Assembly (NCBI GenBank): GCA_022340645.1
Contig: JAJDNP010000024.1
Coordinates: 1-42,805, forward strand
DNA: 42,805 bases
Source of the DNA: Gammaproteobacteria bacterium
GTDB lineage: Bacteria > Pseudomonadota > Gammaproteobacteria > SZUA-229
Direction of reading: 5' to 3'
The notes under the pieces: generated by a model
What the model was told of the DNA's origin: nothing
Seen by the model: only the letters and a program-made list of their open reading frames with translations
The model's database searches: none
Made by a program: the position numbers and the translations under genes
In this document: positions 32,102-41,021 of the stretch, piece by piece
How positions within the stretch are numbered: the first letter of the stretch is position 1
Layout of the letters: the number at the start of each line of letters is the position of its first letter

Positions 32102-34465
32102 ATGCGTGAAACCACTTTCAGCGTCCTGTTTGCCGTAGCCATGCCAGTCATTGCTATCCCGGCACACGCTGTCAGTCAGGCCACATCACAGCTGAACGGT
32201 TTTCGCGCAGCCCCACTGGAAATTCTCGCTGATATTGCCGTGCGCGGAGCTGACCGCCAGAGCAAGGGTGGCCCGATGTCACGCGCTGGCTACGATCTTG
32301 CCCTGCTGTTTTACGAACATCGCGACTACAACATGCACGGCGGCTTAGCGGTCCTGAAAAAACCGTTCAGGCCTTCTAATCCTTTAATGCACGTTAGCGA
32401 CGATTATGTTGTCATCGATGCGGTCGCGGACGGTGATGTCAACCAGCTTGCCGCCGGGCTGGTACAGCTCGGCATGCAGAATCCATCAATTTTCGGGCGC
32501 TACGTATCCGGCCGTTTGCCGATCTCGTCACTCGAGCAGGCAGCGTCAATTGTACAACTGCGTTTCGCCCGCGCGTCAATGGCTGCGACCATGGCAGGCA
32601 ATGTCACCAGCCAGGGCGACATCGCGCAACGCTCGGATGTTGCTCGCAATATCTTTGGCGTCGACGGCACGGGCGTCACCGTTGGTACCCTGTCAGACAG
32701 CTACAACTGCAAAGGTGGCGCCGCGGCCGATGTGTCAAGCAATGACCTGCCGGCAGGTGTCGTCGTGCTTGAAGAGGAAACCGGCTGCGGCAGCGGTACG
32801 GATGAAGGCCGGGCAATGATGCAAATCGTGCATGATATCGCACCGGGTGCAAACCAGGCGTTTCATTCGGCATTCAACGGCATGGCGAATTTTGCCAACG
32901 GCATACTCCAGCTGCATTCCATTGCCAATGCCGATGTCATTGTTGATGACGTTTACTATTATGCCGAACCCATGTTCCAGGACGGTATCATCGCGCAGGC
33001 CATCGACACCGTAAAACAGGACGGTGCTGCCTGTTTCTCATCCGCGGGCAATGCTGCCACCCATTCCTACGAAGCAAATTTTGTCAGCTCGGGACAACCG
33101 GGTTACTTCCCCGGCAGCACACGGCATGACTTCGACCCGGGCGCTGGTGTCGATTCGCTGATGCAGGTCACGATACCGGGCCACGTACAGGTCACCATCG
33201 TGCTGCAGTGGCAGGACCCGTTTTTTTCGGTCAGTGGTTCGCCCGGCGCGGCCAGCAATATCGACCTGTTGCTGTACTCGAATTCCGGCCAGGCCATAAC
33301 AGGGAGTATTTACAACAATATAGGCGATGACCCGGTCGAGATTATGCAATATACCAATACAAGTGGCATATCCAAAACTTACCAAATTGGCATCGAGCAT
33401 AGAGCCGGACCATTTCCAGGCAAGATCAAGTTCGTCTATTTCGGCAATATGACAATAAACGAATATGCCACCAACAGCGGTACGACCTATGGACACAACA
33501 TGGCCGCAGGCGCACGCTCGGTTGGCGCCGCGCGCTACACCCAGACACCCGAGTATGGTCAGTCACCACCGCTGCTCGAATCTTTCTCATCCAGGGGCGG
33601 CACCCCGATACTGTTCGACACAGCCGGCAACCCGGTGAATATCCTGCGCCAGAAGCCCGATATCGTCGCACCTGACGGCGGCGACACGACCTTTTTCGGC
33701 TTTGATTACGAAAGCAACGGCTTCCCGAATTTCTTTGGCACTTCAGCGGCCGCACCGCATGCAGCCGGCGTTGCAGCATTGCTGGCTGACCAGGACCCTT
33801 CAATTACCGTCGATGATATCTACACCGCAATGCAGGACACGGCCATCGACATGAATAGCACGGGCGTCGACTTTATCAGCGGTTATGGACTGATCCAGGC
33901 GGATGCCGCGCTGTACACCAGGGACTACGATGCCGACGGCGTGCTGAATCCTGATGACAACTGCCTGCTTGACGCCAATCCCCTGCAAACCGACACCGAT
34001 GGCGATGGTATCGGCAACACCTGCGACTCCGATGATGACAATGACGGCCTTAGCGATACCGATGAAGCGGTATACGGCAGCAACCCGCTGCTTGCCGACA
34101 CCGATGGCGACACTCTCATCGATGGTGACGAGGTCCACCTGTACCTCACCAACCCGATACTGAAGGATACCGATAGCGACGGCTTCAATGACAACGAGGA
34201 AATCGCTGCCGGCAGCGGCCCGAACGACCCGAACGACATCCCGGGCGCGGCGACAGGTGATATCAATTATGACGGCAGCATTAACGCGGGAGACCTAGTG
34301 CTGATGACACAGTTCGTGGTGTATGGAGTGGTTCCGGATACGAACCAGAAACTGCGCGCCGATATCGCACCGAGAATTAATGGTGCTGCCGCACCGGATG
34401 GCAATCTCAACGCGGCTGACCTGATGCTATTACAGCGGCTGGTTACCGGAATTATTAATAATTAA
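32102..34465 (+). CDS. Atypical S8 subtilase with TSP3 repeats and dockerin
   Basis: A secreted 787-residue peptidase-like protein. Residues 1-23 form a signal peptide (ending AIPAHA). The S8 domain (about 185-605) has Asp199 (VGTLSDSYNCKGG), oxyanion Asn317 (SSAGNAAT) and Ser548 (GTSAAAPHAAG). Where canonical subtilases have HGTHVAG, it reads GTDEGRAMM, with Glu235 in place of histidine, followed by VHDIAPGA. Calcium-binding thrombospondin type 3 repeats occur at about 609-700 (DTDGDGIGNTCDSDDDNDGL). A dockerin-like domain with two EF-hand-like loops is at 718-787 (DINYDGSINAGD and PDGNLNAADLM). The start at 32102 has no strong ribosome-binding site. The dockerin implies a cohesin partner elsewhere or a structural use. 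Confidence 0.88.
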   Translation: MRETTFSVLFAVAMPVIAIPAHAVSQATSQLNGFRAAPLEILADIAVRGADRQSKGGPMSRAGYDLALLFYEHRDYNMHGGLAVLKKPFRPSNPLMHVSDDYVVIDAVADGDVNQLAAGLVQLGMQNPSIFGRYVSGRLPISSLEQAASIVQLRFARASMAATMAGNVTSQGDIAQRSDVARNIFGVDGTGVTVGTLSDSYNCKGGAAADVSSNDLPAGVVVLEEETGCGSGTDEGRAMMQIVHDIAPGANQAFHSAFNGMANFANGILQLHSIANADVIVDDVYYYAEPMFQDGIIAQAIDTVKQDGAACFSSAGNAATHSYEANFVSSGQPGYFPGSTRHDFDPGAGVDSLMQVTIPGHVQVTIVLQWQDPFFSVSGSPGAASNIDLLLYSNSGQAITGSIYNNIGDDPVEIMQYTNTSGISKTYQIGIEHRAGPFPGKIKFVYFGNMTINEYATNSGTTYGHNMAAGARSVGAARYTQTPEYGQSPPLLESFSSRGGTPILFDTAGNPVNILRQKPDIVAPDGGDTTFFGFDYESNGFPNFFGTSAAAPHAAGVAALLADQDPSITVDDIYTAMQDTAIDMNSTGVDFISGYGLIQADAALYTRDYDADGVLNPDDNCLLDANPLQTDTDGDGIGNTCDSDDDNDGLSDTDEAVYGSNPLLADTDGDTLIDGDEVHLYLTNPILKDTDSDGFNDNEEIAAGSGPNDPNDIPGAATGDINYDGSINAGDLVLMTQFVVYGVVPDTNQKLRADIAPRINGAAAPDGNLNAADLMLLQRLVTGIINN

Positions 34466-34509
34466 GGCAATTCTGATTAATTATCACTCATGCGAAACTG
34501 CATACAGAT

Positions 34510-34971
34510 TTAGTAGGAAGACCGGGGCAAGGCTGACGAGCGTATGCTAAAAGCAGAAATTTTCCATTCACCGCCACGCCTGATTGTCGACACTTTAATG
34601 ACTGCCTCGCCTTTGTCAAATGTCGCTTTGGCTTCGTAATTTGCGGTAAATGATATCCCCGATGTGCTGAAACTTACGTTGGCATTGCCGGAAGCACCGT
34701 CATACTTACGCAGTTCCCCAAGCGATCCGAACCAGTTAAATATACGGTCTATTTCATCGGGCGTGGCTGAATTAATCAGCTTATCGTCTGCATATTTGAA
34801 CAGCGTTTGCCTGTTCATGGCAGCCAGGATAACCGGTGTCACTTTATCTACATATGCTTTACTTTCCTCGTCTACTCCTGCTCCCTGGTAAACGATGACA
34901 GCATAAAAAACAGCAAATATGACAACGGTTACGGGAATTACGAAACCTAGTAATGTTATAAATTTTTTCAT
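34510..34971 (-). CDS. Membrane-anchored protein of unknown function
   Basis: A 153-residue protein that I do not recognise. One N-terminal hydrophobic segment (ITLLGFVIPVTVVIFAVFYAVIV) should anchor it in the inner membrane with the rest in the periplasm. The soluble part has helices (KVTPVILAAMNRQTLF, TPDEIDRIFNWFG) followed by strands (ANVSFSTSGISFTANYEAKATF, EAVIKVSTIRRGGEWKISAF), similar in style to small NTF2-like periplasmic domains, which is only a visual impression. The start codon at 34969-34971 lies inside an 18-bp inverted repeat end, and the repeat's GGGAC may act as the ribosome-binding site. Confidence 0.75.
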   Translation of the reverse strand: MKKFITLLGFVIPVTVVIFAVFYAVIVYQGAGVDEESKAYVDKVTPVILAAMNRQTLFKYADDKLINSATPDEIDRIFNWFGSLGELRKYDGASGNANVSFSTSGISFTANYEAKATFDKGEAVIKVSTIRRGGEWKISAFSIRSSALPRSSY

Positions 34972-35182
34972 TGCTGTCCCATTAACTTTTTTGCAAGGTC
35001 AATAAATCATTGATGTGTATGTAAGTGCCTGTATTTAAGCCATTCGAGACATGAACTGGAGGTCGTTGCCTGAGACACGCTGTAAATACATCCATGTACG
35101 CTCGAATGCCGCTTCCATGCGGCATGCGGTCTCAGGCAACGACCTCCAGTTCATACCTCTATCAGTTAATGGGACAGCAATG
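34969..35182. repeat. MITE-like hairpin element with 18-bp terminal inverted repeats
   Basis: The ends are exact inverted copies of CATTGCTGTCCCATTAAC (34969-34986) and its complement (35165-35182). Inside are 26-bp inverted arms without mismatch (35051-35076 and 35129-35154), enclosing a 52-bp core with a GCCGC/GCGGC hairpin. The 8-mers CATTCGAG (35041-35048) and CTCGAATG (35101-35108) offer an alternative pairing. No transposase is present, so it would be non-autonomous. Confidence 0.75.
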
Positions 35183-35510
35183 AATTTTTTTCATTCCTTT
35201 TTTCCTTTAATGATTTATATCATTGTTTTTTATTGATTTTAACCGGGTTTGGAAAATGAATCAGGTGTATCGGACAATAACACGCCCCATGTTTATTATT
35301 CCTGGGCCGTTCATGGTGGCTCAACACCCGCATCCATGCGGGTGATGGTTATTGTCCGATATTCCTGATTCATGTCTGTTACCTTAACGGGACATCAATA
35401 CTGTAGATATATCTTGTTACTGGATAAGCATTATCTTTGCAACCATGCTGACACAGCACGCACAGCTGACTACGCTCGCCCCTGAAGGTCGAAGTCCAGA
35501 TTAAGCGGGA
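34972..35510. other. Intergenic region occupied by hairpin repeats, 539 bp
   Basis: The space between the unknown membrane protein and the beta-lactamase-like gene is almost filled by two stem-loop repeats (34969-35182 and 35256-35373 plus tail). No convincing gene is present; a 61-residue frame at 35051-35236 runs through the repeat and is probably fortuitous. Confidence 0.65.
35256..35405. repeat. Second long stem-loop repeat with related tail
   Basis: 26-bp arms at 35256-35281 and 35348-35373 match at 24 of 26 positions and enclose a 66-bp core containing a CACCCGCAT/ATGCGGGTG hairpin. After the right arm, 10 nt lead to TTAACGGGACATCAAT, closely similar to the TTAATGGGACAGCAAT end of the neighbouring element at the same spacing. 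No clear left terminal repeat is visible. Confidence 0.65.
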
Positions 35511-36587
35511 TTATCGTAACAACAGCTGAGCCAGGCGGTATACGATGGTAGTCAGTTCACTGTGGGCGCTGTTAGACAGCACGACGATACCCAGCCGTGC
35601 CTCCGACCCGGGAAACAGATAAAGCAATGAACTGTTATTGACCTGGCTGCCTTCATGCCAGACGCGGCTGTTGCTATGGTTATGCATCATGCCGTAACCA
35701 TAGAGCCCGTTACCCGGCACGGTCGTCCACAGGCGATCGGGATTTTGCAGCAGTCTTCCCTGTAACAGCGCGTTGGCGAACCTGGCCAGGTCGACAATAT
35801 CGGACTCCCAGCCACCGCCGGGGAGTTTCCAGGCGACGTTACCGTCGGCAACCGGCATCAACCACCCGCCGATGTTTTCAAATCCTCTTTGTGTACCGGT
35901 ACCCTGTCGCAAGGACGTCATGCCGAGCGGTTTGCTGATGCTATCGTTTATCCACGCAGCATAGCTTTCTCCGCAAGCGCCTTCTATTGCAGCGCCCAGC
36001 AGGCTGTAACCGAAGGTAGAGTACTTGAAGCTGGTTCCCGGGTCGAAACACAGAGCCTGATCACTGAAAATATCAACAGACTGTCTGGCGTTGTAGTAAC
36101 GGCTGGTATACCTGTTCAAGGAATAATCGGGATAGCGATTGTTATAGCAGCCATCAATCGTTCGATAGTGAATGATGCCGGCACGGTGAGATAATAAATC
36201 CTTGATGCGTATATCGCCCTTATTGCCATACCGCGGCCAGTAATCAACATATCTTGCAACCCTGTCGTTTAGTGAGAAGCCAGGATTTTCCTCGGCCAGT
36301 ATCAATGTCGCTGTTGCGGTCAGTGTTTTTGATACCGAGGCCCAGCGAAAGATGGTTTTGGTGGTGACAGGTTTCATCCCTTCCAGGTCTTCAGAGCCAT
36401 AGCCCATCACGTAATAAATTCTGCCGTTTATTACGATGCCGACTGCCATTCCCACGATATCCTGCCGTGCCATTTCATCAAGCACGATGGCGTCAATTGG
36501 TGAAGCTGTCCGGGCGTGCGCCGTGGAAGTGGCTATCAGCAGCAGCCAGCAATAGAACACGATCTGTAAACAAAAATGTTTATCCAT
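35511..36587 (-). CDS. Class C beta-lactamase-like serine hydrolase
   Basis: An exported hydrolase of the beta-lactamase/esterase/D-peptidase fold. A signal peptide (IVFYCWLLLIATSTAHA) follows the chosen ATG 36587; a longer frame to 36638 adds an N-terminus that would bury the signal. The nucleophile motif is SVSK (Ser and Lys at about residues 84 and 87 of the mature-start numbering), and the second motif is YST in FKYSTFGYSLLG where Y-S-N is usual. The third motif region may be HEGSQVN near the C-terminus, replacing K-T-G as in many esterase-like members. It may hydrolyse peptides or esters, and antibiotic hydrolysis is not implied. Confidence 0.88.
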   Translation of the reverse strand: MDKHFCLQIVFYCWLLLIATSTAHARTASPIDAIVLDEMARQDIVGMAVGIVINGRIYYVMGYGSEDLEGMKPVTTKTIFRWASVSKTLTATATLILAEENPGFSLNDRVARYVDYWPRYGNKGDIRIKDLLSHRAGIIHYRTIDGCYNNRYPDYSLNRYTSRYYNARQSVDIFSDQALCFDPGTSFKYSTFGYSLLGAAIEGACGESYAAWINDSISKPLGMTSLRQGTGTQRGFENIGGWLMPVADGNVAWKLPGGGWESDIVDLARFANALLQGRLLQNPDRLWTTVPGNGLYGYGMMHNHSNSRVWHEGSQVNNSSLLYLFPGSEARLGIVVLSNSAHSELTTIVYRLAQLLLR

Positions 36588-36699
36588 GATTATGATGCCC
36601 ACTGACTGACCAGGCAGCCTGTTCAAAATAGTGTGCAAATCACCCCGAATATCATTACACTTTCATATGATAATCGATTCACTCCTGGGGAGCATACCC

Positions 36700-37257
36700 A
36701 TGAAAACTCGTTTATTAAAAAGCCTGTTTGCCATGATCTTCATGCTGACAGCTTCGTCTAATCTGCATGCGGAGGGAAATATGTCACTCGCTATCACTTC
36801 AACTGCATTTACTGAAGGGGACCCGATTCCGAAAAAATACACCTGCGAAGGTGATGATACCTCGCCGGCCTTGCACTGGAGCGGCGTGCCGGAAAATACC
36901 CGCAGCCTGGCACTGGTTATCGACGATCCGGATGCGCCCGATCCCAGGGCGCCGAGAATGAGATGGGTGCACTGGGTACTTTACAACATACCGGCTGATG
37001 CCAGTGGTTTGCCGGAAGCCGTCAGCCCGGATGCGCTGCCGGCGGGTACGCAAGAAGGAATAAACGACTGGCACCGTACCGGTTATGGCGGTCCTTGCCC
37101 TCCCGTCGGGCGCCACCGTTATTATCACAAGCTGTACGCGCTGGATACCGTGCTCGATGGTTTACACCGGCCGACCCGCTCGCAGCTTGAAGCCGCCATG
37201 GCTGGCCATATCATTACCAGCAGCGAACTGGTTGGTACTTACCAGAAATCGAGATAA
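36700..37257 (+). CDS. YbhB/YbcL family Raf-kinase-inhibitor-like protein
   Basis: A PEBP-fold protein of about 185 residues with a signal peptide (LLKSLFAMIFMLTASSNLHA), so it is probably periplasmic like YbcL. The conserved ligand-pocket motif is LALVIDDPDAPDP, followed by WVHWVLYNIPAD and the GYGGPCPPVGRHRYYHKLYAL signature. ATG 36700 is preferred because GGGGAG lies about 8 bp upstream. The biochemical role of bacterial members is unclear. It is divergent from the beta-lactamase-like gene and convergent with the PatZ-like gene. Confidence 0.93.
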   Translation: MKTRLLKSLFAMIFMLTASSNLHAEGNMSLAITSTAFTEGDPIPKKYTCEGDDTSPALHWSGVPENTRSLALVIDDPDAPDPRAPRMRWVHWVLYNIPADASGLPEAVSPDALPAGTQEGINDWHRTGYGGPCPPVGRHRYYHKLYALDTVLDGLHRPTRSQLEAAMAGHIITSSELVGTYQKSR

Positions 37258-37319
37258 CGGTGTTTGAATTGCAGTAACTATTTCTTCTAGTTGCATGCCC
37301 CTGATGCTGATTAATGCAA

Positions 37320-40001
37320 TCAGAGATGCAGTCTAACCGACACCGCCTCTGGTTCATCCGGATTTTGTACGGCACGGAAGCCAAGCTCCTCGCACAGCCG
37401 CAGCATTCGCCTGTTGCTTGACAGCACTGCTCCCTCCATAATCTCGAGACCGCGATCACGAGCAACATTCATCAGCCGCTGCATCATCTGGCTGCCAATG
37501 CCCCTGTTCTGCCACGCATCGGCGACCGTCAGCGCAAACTCACATGAGACTCCGTCTGGATTACTGATGTAGCGCGCTACCGAGAGAATGCGTGCCTCGT
37601 CAGTGTTTTCATTGATCACCGCGATCAGCGCCATCTCCCGGTCATAATCAATCTGCGTAAAACGCGCCAGCATTACCGGTGTCAGCTTGTCCAGGCTCTG
37701 CATAAATCGAAAGTACTTGCTCTCGGCTGAAAGATTCTGCACAAAATACTGCTCGATCTCGGCATCCTCCGGTCGGATTGGCCGCACCGTTATGTCGGTA
37801 CCGTCAGCCAGCTGCCAGATGCTTTCGAGTTCCGATGGATAAGGGTGGATCGCCATGTGACCGTAGTGAGTGGTGCTGTGTTTTGGCCGGGCCACGACGA
37901 CACGTGCATCGATGGCAATGACGCCCTTATCGTCAACCAGCAACGGATTGATGTCCAGTTCCTGAACTTCGGGCAGTTCACAGGCGATTTCGGATACGCG
38001 CTGCAGCACCCTGGTCAGGCTCTCGATATCAGCCTCTGGCAGATTACGGAACTTTTTAAGGAAGCGTGCCGCGCGTGTACTGTTGATAAGCTCGCGGCTC
38101 AAATAATCATTCAGCGGCGGCAAGGCAACCTGGTTGTCGGCAAAGATCTCGACCGCGGTACCGCCAGCGCCGAAACTGATCACCGGCCCAAAAATAGGGT
38201 CCCGCACGATGCCGATCATGATTTCACGGGCTAGCGGACGCTCCAGCATCGGCTCGATACTGACACCGGTTACCCGGGCATCGGGATCGTGTGCCTTGAT
38301 ACTGGCCATCATCTCGCGGAATGCAGTACGCACTGACATTGGCTCGCGAATGTTAAGGCGCACACCGCCAACATCGGACTTATGCGTGATATCCGGCGAA
38401 TTAATCTTCATCGCCACCGGCAGGCCAACCTCTTCTGCGGCAACCAGTGCATCGGCAGCGGAAGTGACATTGATAGTGGGAGAGATCGGTATATGGAATG
38501 CTCTCAGCACGGCCTTGGCCTCGGCGCTGCCCAGTGTATAACGCTGCTCGCTGATCGCATGTTCGATGATAAGGCGGGCGCCATCAACGTCAGGTTCACG
38601 ATGCCTGGACAGCGGCGCCGGCGCCTGCAGCAACGCTTTCTGATTGCGTCGGTAACTGGCGAGATAGCCAAAGGCTTCGACACCGCCTTCCGGACTGGTG
38701 AACACAGGTATGGCGGCATCGGCAAAACGCTGCCTGCCTTCGTTGACCAGGTTCTGTCCCATCCAGCAGGCGAACACCGGCTTCTTCGAGTTGCCAGCCT
38801 CGGCGATTACACCCTCGGCGCAGGCCGTCGGATCGGTCATTGCCTGCGGTGTCAGCAGCACCAGCATACCATCGACATTGCTGTCCGCCAGCACGATCCG
38901 GGTGGCATCACGATAGCGTTCGTTGCCGGCATCACCGAGGATGTCCACCGGGTTGCTGTGTGACCAGTGAGTGGGCAGTACCTTACCGAGACTGTCCATG
39001 GCTTCGGTGGACAGCTCCGCCAATGGTACATTGAGATCGCTGGCGCAGTCGGCTGCCATCACCCCCGGACCACCGCCATTGGTGACGATAGCCAGCCGCG
39101 GTCCCTCGACGCGTGTACCCGATGCCAGCGTCTGCGCCGCCGCAAACAACTGGTAGACAGTGTTAACCCGTACCGCGCCAGCGCGATAAATCGCTGCTTC
39201 AAAAACATTGTCACCGCCAACCAGGGCGCCGGTGTGCGAGACAGCGGCACGCGTGCCGCTCTCGTTACGGCCCGATTTGACAACAATCACCGGTTTCAGG
39301 CGTGCGGCTACACGCAGCCCGCTCATAAACGAACGCGCATCGGATATGCCTTCCACGTAAAGCAGGATACTTTTTGTTTCCGGGTCGACTGAAAGATAAT
39401 CGAGCACCTGCCCGAAACCGACATCGGCGGTGGCGCCAAGCGAGGCGACAGCAGAGAAGCCAAAACCGTTTGAATCCGCCCAGTCCAGCAGCGCCGTGCA
39501 GAAGGCTCCGGATTGTGCCACCAGCGCGACATGCCCACCCCTTACACCGCTCCGCGCGAAGGTCGCGTTCAGTCCGGCCCGTGGCCGAATTACCCCCAGG
39601 CAGTTAGGCCCTACCAGCGGGATATTATAGGTTTTGGCGATATCAACGATTTCATTCTGCAGCAGCTGCCCGGCCTTGCCAATCTCTGCGAAACCGGCGG
39701 AGAGGATAATGACAGAACCGACACCGCACTCGCCGCATTCCCGCATCACGGCCGGGACCGATTTTGCCGGTATCGCGATGATGACAAGATCCACTACATG
39801 GTCGATTACACTGATCGATTCATATGATTTCAAACCCTGAACTTTGCTGTGCTTGGGATTGACCGGAAATATATCGCCTTTAAAGCCGCTTTCGCGGATA
39901 TTGCTCAGGATCAGGGCACCCACCGAATGCTCACGATCTGAGGCGCCGACGATGGCGACGGAATGCGGTTCAAATACTTTATTCAGGTAGTGGTTTCTCA
40001 T
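37320..40001 (-). CDS. PatZ-type protein: ADP-forming acyl-CoA synthetase fused to GNAT acetyltransferase
   Basis: An 893-residue fusion. Residues 1-130 form a CoA-binding Rossmann domain (SVAIVGASDREHSVGALIL). Residues 145-460 are succinyl-CoA-ligase-like, with the phosphohistidine-type motif AAVSHTGALVGGD. An ATP-grasp domain follows (about 480-710, PVAMKINSPDITHKSDVGGV). The C-terminal GNAT domain (about 735-893) contains NRGIGSQMMQRLM for acetyl-CoA binding. This order is that of Pat/PatZ (YfiQ) lysine acetyltransferases, which inactivate acetyl-CoA synthetase and other enzymes by acetylation. The histidine of the ligase domain is retained, so synthetase activity is also possible. The gene is monocistronic. 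Confidence 0.92.
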   Translation of the reverse strand: MRNHYLNKVFEPHSVAIVGASDREHSVGALILSNIRESGFKGDIFPVNPKHSKVQGLKSYESISVIDHVVDLVIIAIPAKSVPAVMRECGECGVGSVIILSAGFAEIGKAGQLLQNEIVDIAKTYNIPLVGPNCLGVIRPRAGLNATFARSGVRGGHVALVAQSGAFCTALLDWADSNGFGFSAVASLGATADVGFGQVLDYLSVDPETKSILLYVEGISDARSFMSGLRVAARLKPVIVVKSGRNESGTRAAVSHTGALVGGDNVFEAAIYRAGAVRVNTVYQLFAAAQTLASGTRVEGPRLAIVTNGGGPGVMAADCASDLNVPLAELSTEAMDSLGKVLPTHWSHSNPVDILGDAGNERYRDATRIVLADSNVDGMLVLLTPQAMTDPTACAEGVIAEAGNSKKPVFACWMGQNLVNEGRQRFADAAIPVFTSPEGGVEAFGYLASYRRNQKALLQAPAPLSRHREPDVDGARLIIEHAISEQRYTLGSAEAKAVLRAFHIPISPTINVTSAADALVAAEEVGLPVAMKINSPDITHKSDVGGVRLNIREPMSVRTAFREMMASIKAHDPDARVTGVSIEPMLERPLAREIMIGIVRDPIFGPVISFGAGGTAVEIFADNQVALPPLNDYLSRELINSTRAARFLKKFRNLPEADIESLTRVLQRVSEIACELPEVQELDINPLLVDDKGVIAIDARVVVARPKHSTTHYGHMAIHPYPSELESIWQLADGTDITVRPIRPEDAEIEQYFVQNLSAESKYFRFMQSLDKLTPVMLARFTQIDYDREMALIAVINENTDEARILSVARYISNPDGVSCEFALTVADAWQNRGIGSQMMQRLMNVARDRGLEIMEGAVLSSNRRMLRLCEELGFRAVQNPDEPEAVSVRLHL

Positions 40002-40306
40002 GTTTCAACAATCCGAATAGTTACAGGTGATCGCCCATCGCGTGCGGCTCAATACATGCTCGCGAAGGCCGCGCTTATGTTGCACCGCCACATACAAAGA
40101 GGCAAGTTAAAAAAGAAAATGAGGAAAATATAATGAATGCAGCAGGTCGCATCGTATCGGCGCCTGAAGAAGGTTACAAGCTGCAGCCGCCGACATACAG
40201 TGTCGAGGCTTATAACAATGCGTATTTCCAATAATAATTTCTTGCAACCGATATTTTTACAATCAGAATTTGAGATATACTAATTTAAACGGGCACAATA
40301 GTTCGG
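40002..40306. other. Intergenic region before tRNA-Ala
   Basis: Apart from one candidate small open reading frame (40133-40234), I see only AT-rich sequence leading to the tRNA gene. TATACT at 40276-40281 and TTGAGA at 40270-40275 are possible parts of the tRNA promoter. Confidence 0.45.
40133..40234 (+). CDS. Candidate 33-residue small protein
   Basis: A short frame with a good ribosome-binding site (GAGGAAAATATA before ATG). It encodes a polar peptide of 33 residues starting MNAAGRIVSAPEEGYKLQ and ending in NNAYFQ. There is no membrane segment or recognised motif. It may be a real small protein, or the remaining 5' end of a gene lost next to the tRNA integration site. Evidence is limited to the translation signal. 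Confidence 0.3.
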   Translation: MNAAGRIVSAPEEGYKLQPPTYSVEAYNNAYFQ

Positions 40307-40382
<76 letters not shown>

Positions 40383-40572
40383 ATAATATCACTTACTTAT
40401 ACATGGCATTCCTATCGCATCTAGCGCTTATTAAAGTTATTGGGGCATAATTGGGGCAAACAGGTTAATTTTATATCTATGACCCACAGACAAAATTTAT
40501 ATGTTGAAGCCTATTAGCCCATTTATACAAACAACAAAATTTCATTTCCCCTGGACGCGGGTGTGTATGTGT

Positions 40573-40584
40573 GGGGGGGGGGGG
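40573..40584 (+). repeat. Poly-G tract (G12)
   Basis: Twelve consecutive G residues follow a GTGTGTATGTGTG stretch in a non-coding region. Such tracts vary in length by slippage and may be a site of phase variation or an assembly artefact. Confidence 0.85.
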
Positions 40585-40702
40585 TACATGGGCATTATCA
40601 ATTACACGAAATTTTATAGATAAAAGATACCCACACATTTCTGGAATTTTAGTAATCGCGATTATTATCCAGACCGATAGCGGACGGTCGGAAATAACCT
40701 GT

Positions 40703-40727
40703 GACCGAGACAATACGGCACATTTTG
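40703..40727 (+). repeat. Degenerate copy of the dispersed repeat
   Basis: This 25-bp segment matches 22 of 25 positions at the 3' part of the repeat as it appears at 42781-42805 (GACCGAG...GGCACATTTTG). Confidence 0.55.
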
Positions 40728-41021
40728 GACCGTCACAGTTTCCCGGTGACAGTCTCAGAAGCAGCAATAGTCGACCTTCAGTAATTTTGCGAAATTTCAG
40801 AAATCGAGTCAGAGATGGACTTTCAGTCATCTGCAGAATTCCTGACAACAATTGTTCAATTTCATGCAAATAAGTCGATGTTCTTTACACGTTAAATAAA
40901 TGTAATATTGATATTTTATTTTCTTAATGTTTAGGCATATTTGTTGTGATATATTCGCCTTTAATAAAAAATGTATTCGCTGCAATAGCGAGTAAATTAA
41001 CAAAAATAAAGGGAGTGAAAA

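Larger units (their letters stand above)
40383..41021. other. Gene-poor region downstream of tRNA-Ala, 639 bp
   Basis: No convincing gene. It contains a TTGGGGCA direct repeat near 40440-40457, a run of twelve G residues (40573-40584) next to a GTGTGTATGTGTG tract, and a degenerate copy of the dispersed repeat at 40703-40727. The 3' part (about 40880-41010) is AT-rich and should carry the promoter of the following VPLPA-CTERM gene. Confidence 0.55.

Noticed and set aside
35051-35236. 61-residue frame through the hairpin element
   Set aside because: It is read through a perfect inverted repeat and has no recognisable protein features.
40477-40869. Overlapping 130- and 100-residue frames in the region after the tRNA
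   Set aside because: They span the G12 tract and repeat sequences, have no ribosome-binding site and look like random translations (for example a PPPPTHTHPRP stretch).
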